From positions 25,366,874-25,430,873 of the forward strand of contig OZ005607.1 in the NCBI GenBank assembly GCA_963930655.1: a stretch of DNA of 64,000 nucleotides, in the 5' to 3' direction. The notes below the pieces were generated by a model that was not told the DNA's origin, ran no database searches, and saw only the letters and a program-made list of their open reading frames with translations. Each line of letters opens with the position of its first letter. Positions within the stretch are counted from its first letter, which is position 1. A program made the translations under genes and the position numbers. The DNA comes from Myrica gale. Its lineage: Eukaryota > Streptophyta > Magnoliopsida > Fagales > Myricaceae. Below, in pieces: positions 1-12,700 of the stretch.

Positions 1-3
1 TAC

Positions 4-838
4 ATAATAATAAAAGAAACTAGAAACAAGTGATTAAAAAAAAAGAAAAAGAGAGCTACAGGGCGGTGGGTGCCTATTTTTGGGCAATTGTTACTTTCAT
101 ATCTGTTCGTTCACCAACCGGGTCCTACCAAATCTCAAGTACCCTTCCTCTTAATCTTATATCCCATGCCACTCCAAAAACCTTTTTTCATTTCTTTGAT
201 TCAGGCTAAGATCTTATGCAGAGAGGATGAAATGGGCAAGTGGGTTTCAATTATTTTTGGCGAGTGACCAAGGTCTCTTTTGTGGGCTCAGTGGCGCCTG
301 GCGATGACCCCCACTGGCCACTGAATTTCTTCTGTAGATTGGGGATGTTCTCGAAATTATAAAGGAAGGATACTTAACACATGACTAATAGTATCTCCAA
401 TGCTATGGAGGTGAGATTGACAATTTTATTTACGAAGAAAGTTTGAGACAGCTGTAAGGTAGAGGTAGCAATTTGCAGGATTAAAAATAGACCAGATTTG
501 TCTTTGATTAACAATGAAAAATTAGACGTATTTATTTTTTTAAAAGCAATTTATATGCTTAGTGTATAAACTGCTGTTTCAAAAAGTTGTAGGAGCAAAG
601 TCATCCATGTCCCTTATTAAAACTCTTGTCTTCATTCAGATTAACGATGAAGTATATACACGATTAGTAACCAAGAGGTGAGATGTAATGCAATTGATAG
701 TCTGTGGTGCACGAGTCATAACCCTAATATAGATTGATGAAAAATATTTTTTTTATAACGAGAAAAAATTATTTCACCAGACCTTTATGCACTATAATAA
801 AAGAAACTAGAAACAAGTGATTAAAAAAAAACTAGAAA
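4..838. repeat. Direct repeat pair, about 45 bp, 787 bp apart
   Basis: Positions 4-50 and 791-838 share a nearly identical stretch built on AAAGAAACTAGAAACAAGTG followed by poly-A. The left copy lies at the window edge, so I cannot tell whether this is a terminal repeat of an element or a local duplication. Confidence 0.6.
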
Positions 839-1479
839 CAAGTACGTCGTACCATGCTCGGTTATCGTGCTCACATGGTGAAATTGTTTTTATGCGGCAG
901 TAGGTGGAGACAGTTGTAACTTTTAACTATTGACTCCCACACACTTGTATGGTCAATGACTTCAACTAATCTGTCTAAGTTTTTAGCCGGATGGTACTTT
1001 TACAATCACTCCCTCAGTATATATAAAAAGTTGTCTTGTTAAATAAGTTGACCTGTAAATAGAAAAATAAAATAAGTTGACCTGTGCTGCCACCTTTCAC
1101 CCTGGCCAATATTCCAATTGAAAGAAAATATAAGATAATCTTCTCTAGTACGAATTCTGCATATACTGCTAATATATAAAATAACCTTTCTAAAGCTTAT
1201 AATCTGTAACGGAAATTATAGAGGTTATTTGCTTAATTAGATAATCACAACTTAAACTTGTTTTTTGTACAGATCTTTATTGAGAACATCACTGAGAGAC
1301 TATGAGAACAACAAGTCTTTTAAGCTTTTGCCAGAAATTTCTTCCTTCTTGGCATAATATTGAAAAAGAGGGAGAGAACTTACCTCTATTTTTTCTGTCC
1401 TTGACTACATCTGGTTTTGTTGTGCGAGTTTGTGAATTAAAATCTTGGAGTATCTATTCACCCGCTAGGGGCTAAATTC

Positions 1480-1722
1480 TATGTTAAAGATCATCAAAAG
1501 CAGGCGTAGCTAAAAACAAAGGTGTAAAGTGAGAAAAAGAGTTGATGAGTAGGATGCAATTGTCACCTATGTACATGTATTGTAATATTTTTAATGCTTA
1601 TAGTTCTTAATTTTTGATATTGTAATTGTAAGATAATTTTTAACATTACAAAGGAAAAAAATTCTTGATATTTCGCTTTTAAAATTCGACCCCCCTAAAT
1701 TTTGGTCCTAGTTCCGCCACTG
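1480..1722. mobile_element. hAT-like element 3' end fragment
   Basis: The segment ends in GGTCCTAGTTCCGCCACTG. Its reverse complement starts CAGTGGCGGAACTAGGACC, the kind of terminus seen on plant hAT elements of the ZMYM1/TTF-zinc-finger type. The preceding AT-rich tract and the run of Cs resemble the right end of the larger hAT element at 31380-31534. No matching left end with a target duplication was found, so this is probably a remnant. Confidence 0.5.
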
Positions 1723-2798
1723 ACCAGATGCCTCACATAGATTAAATATGTCATGCATAGGTGGTACCAATTAATTTTTAACCACAGGGAATAGATACGT
1801 ATATGTTTAGTATTGTTTAGAACGTGACCCCAATACATGGATGTTTAGTATTGTTTAGGACTTGACCCCACTAGGGAGTTTGTTGTTTAAATACATACGC
1901 CAATTGACTGAAAACTTTGTATATTTTGAGGTGAATGTAAACTGTACAAGGAGCTATTTTTTTATAGGAGGAGAAGACGACTATACATGTAACAATTAAT
2001 TAATTGATACAAAATCAACTAATTAAGACTGATTACACAAATCTTCAATCATCCTAATTTGAGGAGATCTTCCAGGAATATATATATTTCCATGATGTTT
2101 ATAAATCAGGAAGATATAATTCCATATACTAACACCCCCTCCCCCTCAAACTCAAGATGGTCTTCTTTTAATCTTTTTCTAGCAAAGGGTGTAATCAAAA
2201 TTCTGATGTATGGGACTTGCCCTTGTTCCTAGTAACGAGGGTCGCGTTACTTTGTTATCTTTAACGATGATTATTCATGTTACACATGACTTTATCTTTT
2301 ACATTATCGATCTGAGTTTTTGAGTGTTTTTCATCACTTCAAGCATATGATAAAAACTTAGTTTGACCGCACAATCAAAATTTTTCATTCCGATAATGTC
2401 ATTGAGTAAACATCTGCCTCTTTTTTTTAACACACTTAAAGAGGATGACACTTTTGTCACGCCGATATTATTCAATTCTCCACTTTCTTTGTTTTTTTCT
2501 CTTATTTTAATAGAAATATCTCAAAAACCAGCTAAGTAATTAAGCCTACCGAAATTTGTATTTATTGAGGAAATTTTTTTTTGTTAATGAATTTTTACTA
2601 TCTTTTACAATGGACCCCCAAAAATTAATATCATGTAATTAGCCTCCTTAATGTCTAATCCTAACTTCATTTCTGATTAACGACCATCTATTTTCTTGCA
2701 TAAAAGTTATTACTTATATTACTATACTTCCCAAATAATAGTATTGATAAAGAGATACTACTAATTCCACATTAACATAAAAATGCTGAAACTAATTT

Positions 2799-2999
2799 AG
2801 GTTGTGTTTGTGTTGAAATATTTTTGGGTGTTGGGTTTTGTGTTGGTATTGGGTTTAGTGAAAAAGTGAAGAGATAGATAATTTTTTTATATTTTTTGTA
2901 ATTTTTTATATTTTTTGATGGGAGAGAGAGAGATTATATTGTAGTATTTTATTAGGAGAGAGAATATTTTGGGTAATATTGTGTTAGCAAACACAACCT
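2799..2999. mobile_element. MITE, about 201 bp, with terminal inverted repeats
   Basis: The ends AGGTTGTGTTTG (2799-2810) and CAAACACAACCT (2988-2999) are perfect inverted complements. TAATTT flanks the element on both sides and may be the target duplication. The interior is AT-rich, has no coding capacity, and contains the block GTGAAAAAGTGAAGAG that recurs in the related copy at 7952-8146. Superfamily not assigned. Confidence 0.75.
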
Positions 3000-3463
3000 T
3001 AATTTGATATCCACCAATAGAGTTTTTAATTTAGCCGATCACCAAAAATTGAGAATAATTGGGAACTAATGTAGTTAGAACCATTTGAGTTTTGAAAGGA
3101 TATTATGGCCAAAATATGAAGAAAATAATTAATAAAATTTGCCTCATAATATTTTTCCCAAATTTTAAAAATTAAAAAAAATATATTGTATCAAATACTT
3201 ACTATGGAAGAAGAAAAAACTAAAATAACAAAGAAAAAAAAAAGAGTACACGTGTAACGTGTCTGAATTTCCGACCGCACCCAACGTTCACCTTGACACC
3301 TTCCATGTTTTGTGCTTTCCCTCTCAAAGTCCCAGTTCAAAAAAATTGCGAATAAACGCAGAAGCTATTCCCCTAAACTTCCTCTTGAATCCTGTAAAAC
3401 GGTCGCCGCTGCGATCACGCTCCTGATCTCTTTTCCCACTCTCTTCAATTCTTCATTTAAGCC

Positions 3464-6400
3464 ATGGAAGAAGCTGACCAGGATGTCGACTTCGACGGCG
3501 CCGCTCACGCGGCTTTACCTCCTTCTGTAGTCACTTTATCCCTGTTCTCTTATATCCCCTCACCCTCCCGGCGCCGGCTCTCCTCCGGTAACTTCACTCA
3601 GCCTAGCCGCCCCGTTCCCGTGCCGCCCAAAAATGTGGCCTGGGTGACCCTCCAGGGGCGGCTCGTGAACGCTGAAGAAGCGAGCTCGGCTAGGGCCATC
3701 GGGGGTGACTTGAGCCGCGACGAAGCCGTTGCCTGGGAGCTGTTCAGCCCGATTCAGAGGTTTCTTCTTGTGGCGGTTATCGGCGTCGCCGTTGCGGAGT
3801 CCAAGAAAAACCGGCTGATTTGGCAGCTAACGAAATCTGTGGAACTTAGGGTTAGTAATTGGGGTTCTTAATCCTCCATTATTAACCTGACACATAATTT
3901 TGTATACATTTATTTCAATATTCCTGGTTCCGGGTTTTGACTCTTAAGTGTAACTGACTATCTCGGCCATTGCTTATTTGGGCTAGCTTTAAGGATGGCT
4001 TTGATTTTGACATCCATTTATTGCTGATTGTATGCCTGATTTCTGAATTTGTTCTGGTTGTGTTAAAAATGGCATTTTCCAGATTTTGGTAGATAAGCTA
4101 TGATTTTTTATTTACGGTTATAATTGATTCTATGCTTCTAGTTGTGTTTAGCTTTAGGGCGTTTTATAATTGTGTGTTTATAAACTGTTAGTGTGGCCAT
4201 GAAAGGGGGCTATTTACTAGGTGGCAAACTTATTATGACGTGAGTAAATTTGTATATTTATTACTGTGTATACTAATTCAACAGTTACAGCATAAAAAAT
4301 TGTTAAATGTTTCTATTCCTCAGCTGCCTAGTTTTTTTTTTTCACTTGTGAGTGTGCAAAGAAAGTCTTATTTTGGTTAAGATCCGGATTACAAATTTTT
4401 CTTCAGGATCAGGTGCTGTCAAGCATGCAACAGAAGCTCGACGGTTTGTGTGAGCAGGTGAATAATGTTAGGGACCACTCAGTTGCAGGGTGTGAGATGG
4501 CAATCACCAAGAATTCAGAATCACCATGTATTGAAGTGTTTGGCTCTGATAAGATTAAATTCGTGGATTGTGGTTGTTGGCTCTGTGATCAACATCGTGA
4601 TCTGTATAAGGGGTTCGTGGTGAGAATTTCTTTCCTGTAAGTTGCGAGTATACCGTAATGCTAGCCCCCTGCTGAATCACTTGAATTTTCATACTGGTCT
4701 TCTCATGTTTGATTTCAGGGTAATTCTGTTAGGAAATCCTCCGGTGGGGACGAGGAGTTCCAGTATAAATTGACTTTCTCAAACGACGCAGAACCAGAGG
4801 AGCGCCGCATGTCTGATTTGTCAGATTGGGCTTCAAGTGTCACGTCTTCTGCTGAGATCCAGGTAATTGCAGGTTAAAAAGCCTTCAAAAAGTGTTGATT
4901 CCCCTGTTACAATATAATGTAAATGGGCCGTTCTCTACTTCAGGAACATGTATAAATTCTTTTTCATAGCAATTTCAGAAATGAATTGATGATTTTTTTT
5001 ATTGGATTTGGATCTGTCAGGAATGGTTAAAATAAGATAGTCATCAGAGTTTTGAATTTTTAGTAGTCACATGACTCTTAAATCTAAGTTTATATGCATG
5101 CGGAACAAGTTCTTTAGTTTGGATGGCAAGTGTAAATGATTTTTCTTGTTCATGAACCTTACAAGATAGAATAAAATAATTCTTGAAATGTCTGAAAGAG
5201 AACTTGGGAGCAGGACACAACATTTTGCAATTGTGTAGTTGGATAAGTGTTAATTTAGGATGGTTGAATATAATCTTATCTGTTTGTCTGCAGTCTACAC
5301 TTTTTCTCCTAGGTCTTTTCAAATACCTGTCTTAGGTTCATCTCATAAGATTAGACGCCACAACTTGCTTGAAGTACTTTCCATGATGCCAAAGTTGCAT
5401 GACCATTATTGGTTTGTACACAATCTAACAATGTTATCCTAATATGCCTTCTTGTAGGTCTTTGGTTTGAAAATGAACCCCATTTTATTTGTATGATCAC
5501 ACCTGGAATAGATTGGCGATTGATTAACAGTATTAAAATCAGATGTAAACACTATGATAGGACACAGGTCTAGCCATATTCCTGAGATTAAAAACAGTAT
5601 GGTGGTAGTGATTGAAAAATAAGCGCTGGTTAGTGGTGGTGTTTAAAAAACAAGAGTTGGTTAATCTATAGTTTATTTATAAAATATACATTTTGTATAA
5701 TTAAAAATGAAATATGTTGCGTTTTTTCCTCAGATGAACACGTTAGCCATAGAACAAGATGTTGACAATCTCAAGAGGGACTGTGAAGAGAAGGAGGCCA
5801 CCATAAAAGAGCTGACTACCTTACTCCATTCCTCTGATGCTGTCGGCTTGAAGGTAATTTTCCCATTGTATTTCCTTGTCATTTTGTCCTTACCAAGTTT
5901 TAAAAAACTAATCTATATCCCTTGTAGCAGAGGATTGCAGAGTTGGAAGACATTATACGAAGGAAGAACATTATAATTACAAAACTAAAGAAGGACATGG
6001 TTGTCCTAGAACAAAAGGTAAGAAGCAGGTTCCAGGGATCTAGTGATCGAACAGAAGAAAAAGCAATCTTTGCAACCCTCACTTTAATCGTTCCCTTTCT
6101 TGCTGGTAGTCTATAATGATCTAATTCACCTTAGCTAGTGCCATTCTGCATTAAATTATATAATCCAAAAAGGAAATGTGAGTTTCTACACCTGAATTTC
6201 AAAGTGAAAAATTTGCATTATCGAAAAAGAGCAGAGACCGTAACTATACGATCTTGCCATTAATATGTGTCGAATGAGCAATATGCAGGGCTTATGATTT
6301 CTCATGGAAGAGTTCCCTTGTAATTTCTGAAATAAGTTGGTGATCATGTTGTAATTTCCCAAAGAAGTTTTTCGTTTTGTTCTGAATTTATTACTAAAAG

Positions 6401-6870
6401 TGAAATCAAAACAGGTGGTGCACTTCACGAGGCTTAGGAGATCCTCCTTCCCTGCCTCAAACTCAAGCACAACAAATAGTGCTATATGTCCACACATGGC
6501 AGATAATCTCCTATATGACCTGGATAGTACTACTAGCCCTTCATCCTCGGATTCAGACTGCTCTCCTGTGGACCGACCAGATGTACTTGTTGCTAAACTT
6601 GAGGAAATTTCTATCAAGAATAACAACTCTGCTTCTACAAGAAGCCAGATGTCAGAGCCAGCAAAATCCTCATGTCCCTTCAAGAGACCAACAGAGAAAC
6701 CCTCAAAATTTCGATCAGTAAGTCCTCTTAAAGAAATATCTACAAATTGGAAATCTAGTGCAATGTCTTCTTCCAGGCAAAGACAGTCAGCTGTTGGAGA
6801 TTCGAGAAAGAGTAAAAGGCGATATCTAACTGGATCTAAGGATACAACTCCTCAGAAGAGATGGAATTAG
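3464..6870 (+). CDS. Six-exon gene, unrecognised 469-aa protein with central coiled coil
   Basis: Model: join 3464-3850, 4407-4619, 4719-4862, 5734-5853, 5928-6017, 6415-6870. Every intron is GT-AG and every junction is phase 0, giving 469 aa ending at TAG. Residues 1-129 (exon 1) are GC-rich and hold a Pro/Ser/Arg-rich start and a short hydrophobic stretch near 104-117. Residues 182-192 hold a compact C-x-C-x2-C-x2-H cluster. Exons 4-5 (about 249-318) are Glu/Lys/Leu heptad-like and predict a coiled coil. The last 150 residues are Ser-rich and basic, as in a disordered or nuclear-targeted tail. I do not recognise a named family, and function is unknown. The ATG at 3464 opens the long GC-rich exon. 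The acceptor of exon 5 could be three bases later. No sign of decay. Confidence 0.8.
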
Positions 6871-7951
6871 TAAGTGGCCAAACATAGTCTCTGCTATAGC
6901 TTTCCCTTTCTCTTCTCTGTAGAAAAATGTGTTCCTGTTGGGAACATGGTCAGCACTGTTTAGAAATGAAAATTAATTCGCCAAATTAGAAACCTTCACA
7001 TTTTTGAGTTTGAAGTCTCCAATTCTCCCATCCCCATCAATATGACATTATTGATAATTTCAAATTAGAGTTAAATACTTCCTCATACTCTTTAAATGTG
7101 AATGAATCAAGGTGTTTGGTGCACTTTTGATCGAAGTTCTCACATCTCGATGGCCATTTGTTGATATGAATGCAGGATATTTGGAGGGGAATACTTGAAA
7201 ATATTTCTGCGATTTGGATATGAGGTGCTTTTACAGTTTCCGAAATATTGCTCGGGAGATGTGTGGAACTGTCCAGTATATGAATTTATAGGTTCAGAGC
7301 ACACTCTCTTTCGCTCTCTCTCTATGCCATAACATTCTATACTATGGGCAGATACATGTCTGGCATTTTATTTCCAATGTTACATGGGATGAATGATTTT
7401 CTTATAATTCTAGCTAAGTTTTGCCAAGAACATTTGTTGGGATTTTTTAGCTAAGGTTAGCTGGTGTATGGTCTTTTAATTGTTTGGTGCATGGGGAATA
7501 GGAGCCGAACTTGTCCATGAATATGCCTTTAGGGGGAAAATAAGATAAAAGGAAAGATTATGGGAAAATGAGAACGGCAATCCGCATTTTGCTACGTCAG
7601 TCCTCGCCTATTCTATAAACTGTTTAGTGGCTCACAAAATAAAACTCAAATCATGTTGGGCAAACCTTATTCTCCATGTTTATACTGTCGGTTCAGACTA
7701 TTAGTGGGCCCACTTTTTCTAATCAACTTTGTAAGATCATCTCAAGTGTAATTGGAATTTGGAATACGTTGGTCAAGTGATCGAGTGTGTCATGGCCTAA
7801 CAATGGGGGAAAAGAAATACATATATCAGAGGAAACGTAAAATCAACTTCGGATTCGAGGTGGTTTATGCAACATGCTGCGGCGAGGCTTTGCTGCATTT
7901 GTGAGGGACGGGCGTGGGTCCCGGGCCCTCGCTCACATGTTGAGCATACAA
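6871..7951. other. 3' flank and intergenic DNA, no gene seen
   Basis: Probable 3' UTR of the 469-aa protein gene followed by intergenic sequence. I see no conserved exon, RNA gene or repeat that I can name. Confidence 0.5.
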
Positions 7952-8146
7952 AGGTTGTGTTTGAGTGTTAAAATTTTGGGGAGGTTAAAATTTTGGGGTA
8001 TTGGATTTGGTGAAAAAGTGAAGAGAGATGATTTTTAATATTTATTATAGTGAAAAATAATGATGTGATGGGAAGAGAAATTATATTATAATTTTTTATT
8101 TAGTAAAATTTTAGAAAGTGTAAATTTTTTATTAACAAACATAGCT
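7952..8146. mobile_element. Diverged MITE, same family as 2799-2999
   Basis: It starts AGGTTGTGTTTGAGTG and ends AACAAACATAGCT, an imperfect inverted pair. The interior again carries the GGTGAAAAAGTGAAGAGAGA block and AT-rich filler. A further truncated relative with the same interior motif lies near 8818-8945. Confidence 0.6.
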
Positions 8147-8559
8147 GATCTCATCAGACCAAGTAAATCTAAATTCATGAAAAAACCAACCAAAGAGGTT
8201 AGGGAATAAAGGGCAATGTCTATGCTTTCGAGTAGTCAAGAACCAATTAGCATCTTAATTACTGATGATGGAGTAATATAAAGCATCTGGAGTCTACTAA
8301 ACCTAAAAACTTGTAAGTTAAATGGTAGTACCTGAGTTACTCTCAACCTTTTTTTAGGTGGGTTAATACTTTGTACCTCTTAATTATGGGAACCTTGACG
8401 CACCCTTGTAAAATTTTTCCGATGGATTTGAATAATAAATAATTTTTTTGCATGGAAAATAATAATTTTATCTTCATAATTTTTTCACATCAACGATTTT
8501 ATAAGGGTAAAAATCAATTTAAATTGGCAATTTTTTAATAAAATATCTGAAATTAATAA

Positions 8560-9700
8560 TAAATAAGTGTAAATAGGTAAAAATAATAATTTAATGTGTA
8601 AAGTGTTAAAAATTCTTTTCAGTAGAGGGTGCACATTGTAATTTTTTTTAATATGGGGTATCAATACCTTTTTCCTTTTACATTTACATTATTACATACA
8701 CAAAACATAATCTTCTTTTTTTTTAATCCACGAAACATAATCTTCAATCATGCTATCTTACAGTTGAAATATGATCAGAAGCCATGAAGCATAACTTCCT
8801 ATAAAGTAAAGATATGTTATGAGAATTGGTGAAAAATTGAAGAGAGAGAAGATTTTTAATAAATATTATAATAATAAAAAATTATGTGATGAATTTTTTA
8901 TTATTAAACCTAAATTTTTGGGCTCAAATTATTAGGGCTCAAACAAGACATAAATATTCAACATCAAATCAATGAACGATTTTGTGCTTTTTGACTTTTA
9001 TTTTTAAATTTTAATAAATATAAAATAAATTTTAAAAAATAACTTTAAACTTTATTATTATTTTTTTACATTGTTCTCTACAAAAACCTCCATACAAGCT
9101 TAACATCGCATAAAAATAGGTACAAAACTCTTAATTCTGTATACTCATCTGAACTGTATCCCTGCTATTCCTTGAAATGTGATTTATAAACAAAAAAAAG
9201 TTTGAACTAGCGACAATATACTGGTCCACTAGAGAAAAGCCATTCTACAGAGACGTACTATCAATAGTTCTGTCCAGTGGTCAGAACTTTTTAACTTTTG
9301 TTGGCCGTAGGCGGGAAGAAGTCAAAAAGCAGAGAGCTATCAGGCTATCAGCTATGGACTACAGGAGCAGTAGAGTACTTCTCTTCATGTTCAGTCACAT
9401 GGCGAGAGTGCAGAACATTCTGCCACAAGTGAATGGGAGTAGACGTAACCAACCAACCACGTTATAAAGTAGGAAAATGCTTCAATAATTGCACGTTGCC
9501 TTGTTACCGGAGAACAATTGCAGATCACCTTGGACTTTGTGTCCGCTAACACTACGCGTCCGTTTGGTAGCCAGGAGTCAGTTTCCTGTAAAATCAACAC
9601 CACCCAGTTCTTTAATCCAAAAGCAAAAGATAGCTTGAAGAGCAACTATATTGTTCCCGATCACCGTAAAGCTGATTCCTTCCGGTGCAAAGCAGAGAAG
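8560..9700 (+). promoter_or_regulatory. 5' flank of the intact CNL gene (family-shared upstream block)
   Basis: Blocks here recur upstream of the other CNL copies: a TGCATACACAAAACATAA-type segment, a TTGAAATATGATCAGAAG segment, an AAAAGCCATTC...GTTCTGTCCAGTGGT segment and an AAGAAGTCAAAAAGCAGAGA segment. The same order is seen at 16385-16755, 21360-22078, 31535-32113 and 38570-38910. The promoter is expected in the last few hundred bases; GTTATAAAG at 9461-9469 is a possible TATA element, not proven. An open frame runs 61 codons upstream of the chosen start (from 9518) but is not conserved in paralogs. Confidence 0.6.
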
Positions 9701-12700
9701 ATGGCTGAGGTTGCAGGCCTACTTGTCTCTCCCTTCCTTCAAGTGTTCTTTGAAAGACTGGCATCTCGTGAGTTCCTTGACTTCTTCCGACGACGAAAGC
9801 TCGACAATGGACTCTTAAAGAAGCTGGAGATAACGTTGCTTTCGGTGAATGCGGTGCTCGAAGACGCGGAGGAAAAGCAAGTTACAAGTATTCTTGTGAA
9901 GAAGTGGCTTGATGAGCTGAAAGATGCTGTTTTTGATGGGGAGGACATCTTGGACGAGATTGATACTGAAGCCTTGCGATCCAAGTTGGACGACGACTTG
10001 CAAACCACTTCCAATAAGGTACGAAAATACATCTCATCCTCTCTTAATCGTTTTGCCAAGGAGATCGAATTGAAGATGACAGAGCTACTTGAGAGACTGG
10101 ATCATCTAGTCAAGCAAAAGGATGTCATCGGTCTAAAAGAGGGTGTCCGAGCGAAATCATCAGAAAAGGCCACAACTTCGTTGATCCAAGAATTTGGAAT
10201 TTGTGGTAGGAATGAGGATAAGGAGATTATAATTAGCGCCTTGCTCTCAAAGGACGTTAGCGATGATGAGCTGCGTGTGATTGCTGTAGTCGGCATGGGG
10301 GGTATTGGTAAGACCACCCTTGCCCAGCTTGTGTATAATGACAACAGGGTGATAGAGCATTTTGACCTTAAAGCATGGGTTTGTGTTTCGAATGAGTTTG
10401 ATGTGTTCAAGATGACCAAAATAATTCTGAAGACGGTGGGATCAACTGATGCCGACTCTGAGAATCTAGATTGGCTTCAAGTTACACTAAAGGAGAAGTT
10501 GGTGGGAAAAAAATTTCTTCTTGTTTTAGATGATGTTTGGAATGAAAAATATGCTGATTGGGAGGTCTTAAGCAATCCTTTTAAGTCGGGGAGACAGGGA
10601 AGTAGGGTCCTCGTAACCACAAGAGAAGAACGTTTTGCATCGGCCATGCACCCTACTCTAACTTATCCTTTGAGCCTATTATCAGAAGAAGATTGTTGGT
10701 CACTTTTTGTGAAACATGCATTTCGTGATGGCAACTCTAATGCACATCCAGAGCTAGAAATAACAGCCAGACAGATTGTTAAAAAGTGTGAAGGCCTTCC
10801 TTTAGCAGCCAAGACAATTGGGTGTTTATTGTGGTCTAAATTAGATGTTGATGAGTGGAATACAATATTGAAAAGTGAATTATGGGATTTCCCTGATATT
10901 ATTCCTGCTCTAAGGCTAAGTTATAAATACCTGCCATCCCATCTAAAACGGTGCTTTTCTTATTGTTCCATATTCCCACAAGATTACCGTTTTAAAAAGG
11001 ATACATTAATCTTATTATGGATGGCAGAAGGTTTTTTGCAACAATCTAAAGAGAAGACAATGGAACAAGTTGGTGAAGATTATTTCACTGATCTTGTATC
11101 AAGATCGTTATTCCAAAAATCATGTGACGATGAGTTTTGTTTCGTAATGCATGATCTTGTGAACGACTTGGCAAGATTTGTATCTGGACAATTTTGCTTT
11201 AGGCTGGAAGGTGATAGTGCTCATGAAATTGGGAACAAGACTCGCCACTTTTCAACTGTCGGGAGAAGCTTTGATTACGTTAAGAAGTTGGAGACGCTTT
11301 ACAAGGCTAAGGGATTGCGCACGTTCCTACCAGTAGATGATTGTTACAAGATCTTAACTAAAGAACTGAGTCATGATTTATTGGCAACGTTAAGATGCTT
11401 ACGAGTGCTCTCTTTATCTTTTTGTGACAATATGATCGAGTTGCCTGATTCAATCGGCAAAGTTAAACATTTACGGTATTTGGACCTTTCTGAAACTTCA
11501 ATCAGAAAGCTACCTGATTCCATATGTAAATTGTGCAACTTACAGACACTGAAGATATCATGGTGCAGATATCTTACTGGATTGCCGAGAAATATGCATA
11601 AACTCATTAATTTGCGTCATCTTGTTTTTAAAAGGACCCCGATAAAGGAGATGCCTATACAACTGGGTAGACTAAAATGTCTCCAGACTTTGACTAAATT
11701 CATTGTCAGCAAATGTCGTAACTCATGCATAGGAGAGTTGGGAAAACTGGCAAATCTCAAGGGAGAGCTTACTATTTCAGAGCTCCAGAATGTTGAATCT
11801 CCTGCGGATGCTCTGGATGCAAGCTTAAAGAATATGAAGCACCTTCAGCAGTTGGCTTTGGAATGGAACACCGACAGTTGTGTTACGAGTAATATTTCTG
11901 ATAGTCAAGGCATTGTGTTAGATTGTCTTCAACCCCATACAAACTTGAAAGAGCTCACCATTAACAAGTACGCTGGTAGAAGTTTTCCAGAGTGGGTCGG
12001 ACATTGTTCATTCTCTAATATAGCATCTCTTTGCTTATTAGACTGTAAATATTGCGGCACATTGCCGCCAGTTGGGCAGCTACCCTGTCTGGAGAATCTA
12101 TATATTCGTGGACTTCATGGAATTATTACAGTGGGTCCGGAATTTTATGGCAGCAGTTCTTCAATTAAGCCATTTGGAGCCTTGAAACATCTACAATTTT
12201 TTGATCTGCCTCAGTGGGAGAAATGGTTTTCTTTTGGTGATGAAAACGGAGGTGGAACTAGTTTTAGTCATCTCGAGAAGCTTGAGATTGTCAACTGCCC
12301 CAAGCTAACAGGAGCTTTGCCCATCCATCTTCCTTCATTAGCCAAACTTAAAATTGCTAACTGTCCGCAGCTAGTGGCATCGCTCCCAAGAGCTCCTGTT
12401 CTATGTGAATTGGAGCTAAGTAACTGTAAAGAGGTTCCATTGAAGGAATTCCCTGCTGGATTGCAGAAACTTGCAATTGGAGGCTATGATGCTCTAGACT
12501 CCAACGGCGGTCTTTTAGCTACGATAAAAGATCTTCGGATCTGGGATTGTCGGAAGTTAGAACTTCCAATGCACGTGAATCTTTCATCCCTTGAAACATT
12601 GGAGTTGATAAACAGTTGTCATTCTCTCAGGTCCCTTCAATTAAACATGATCCCAAAGCTTAAGACTATCACAATCAGCGGATGTATGAATCTAGAGTCT

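Larger units (their letters stand above)
1..2798. other. AT-rich intergenic DNA, no gene seen
   Basis: No convincing coding exon is visible on either strand; the open frames are short and low in complexity. Two repeats are annotated separately: a direct repeat (4-50 and 791-838) and a hAT-type terminus ending near 1722. The rest is AT-rich with poly-A and poly-T runs. Confidence 0.6.

Noticed and set aside
9518-9700. 61-codon N-terminal extension of the intact CNL
   Set aside because: In frame but not conserved in the paralogs, which begin at the equivalent Met-Ala-Glu; it reads like upstream flank.
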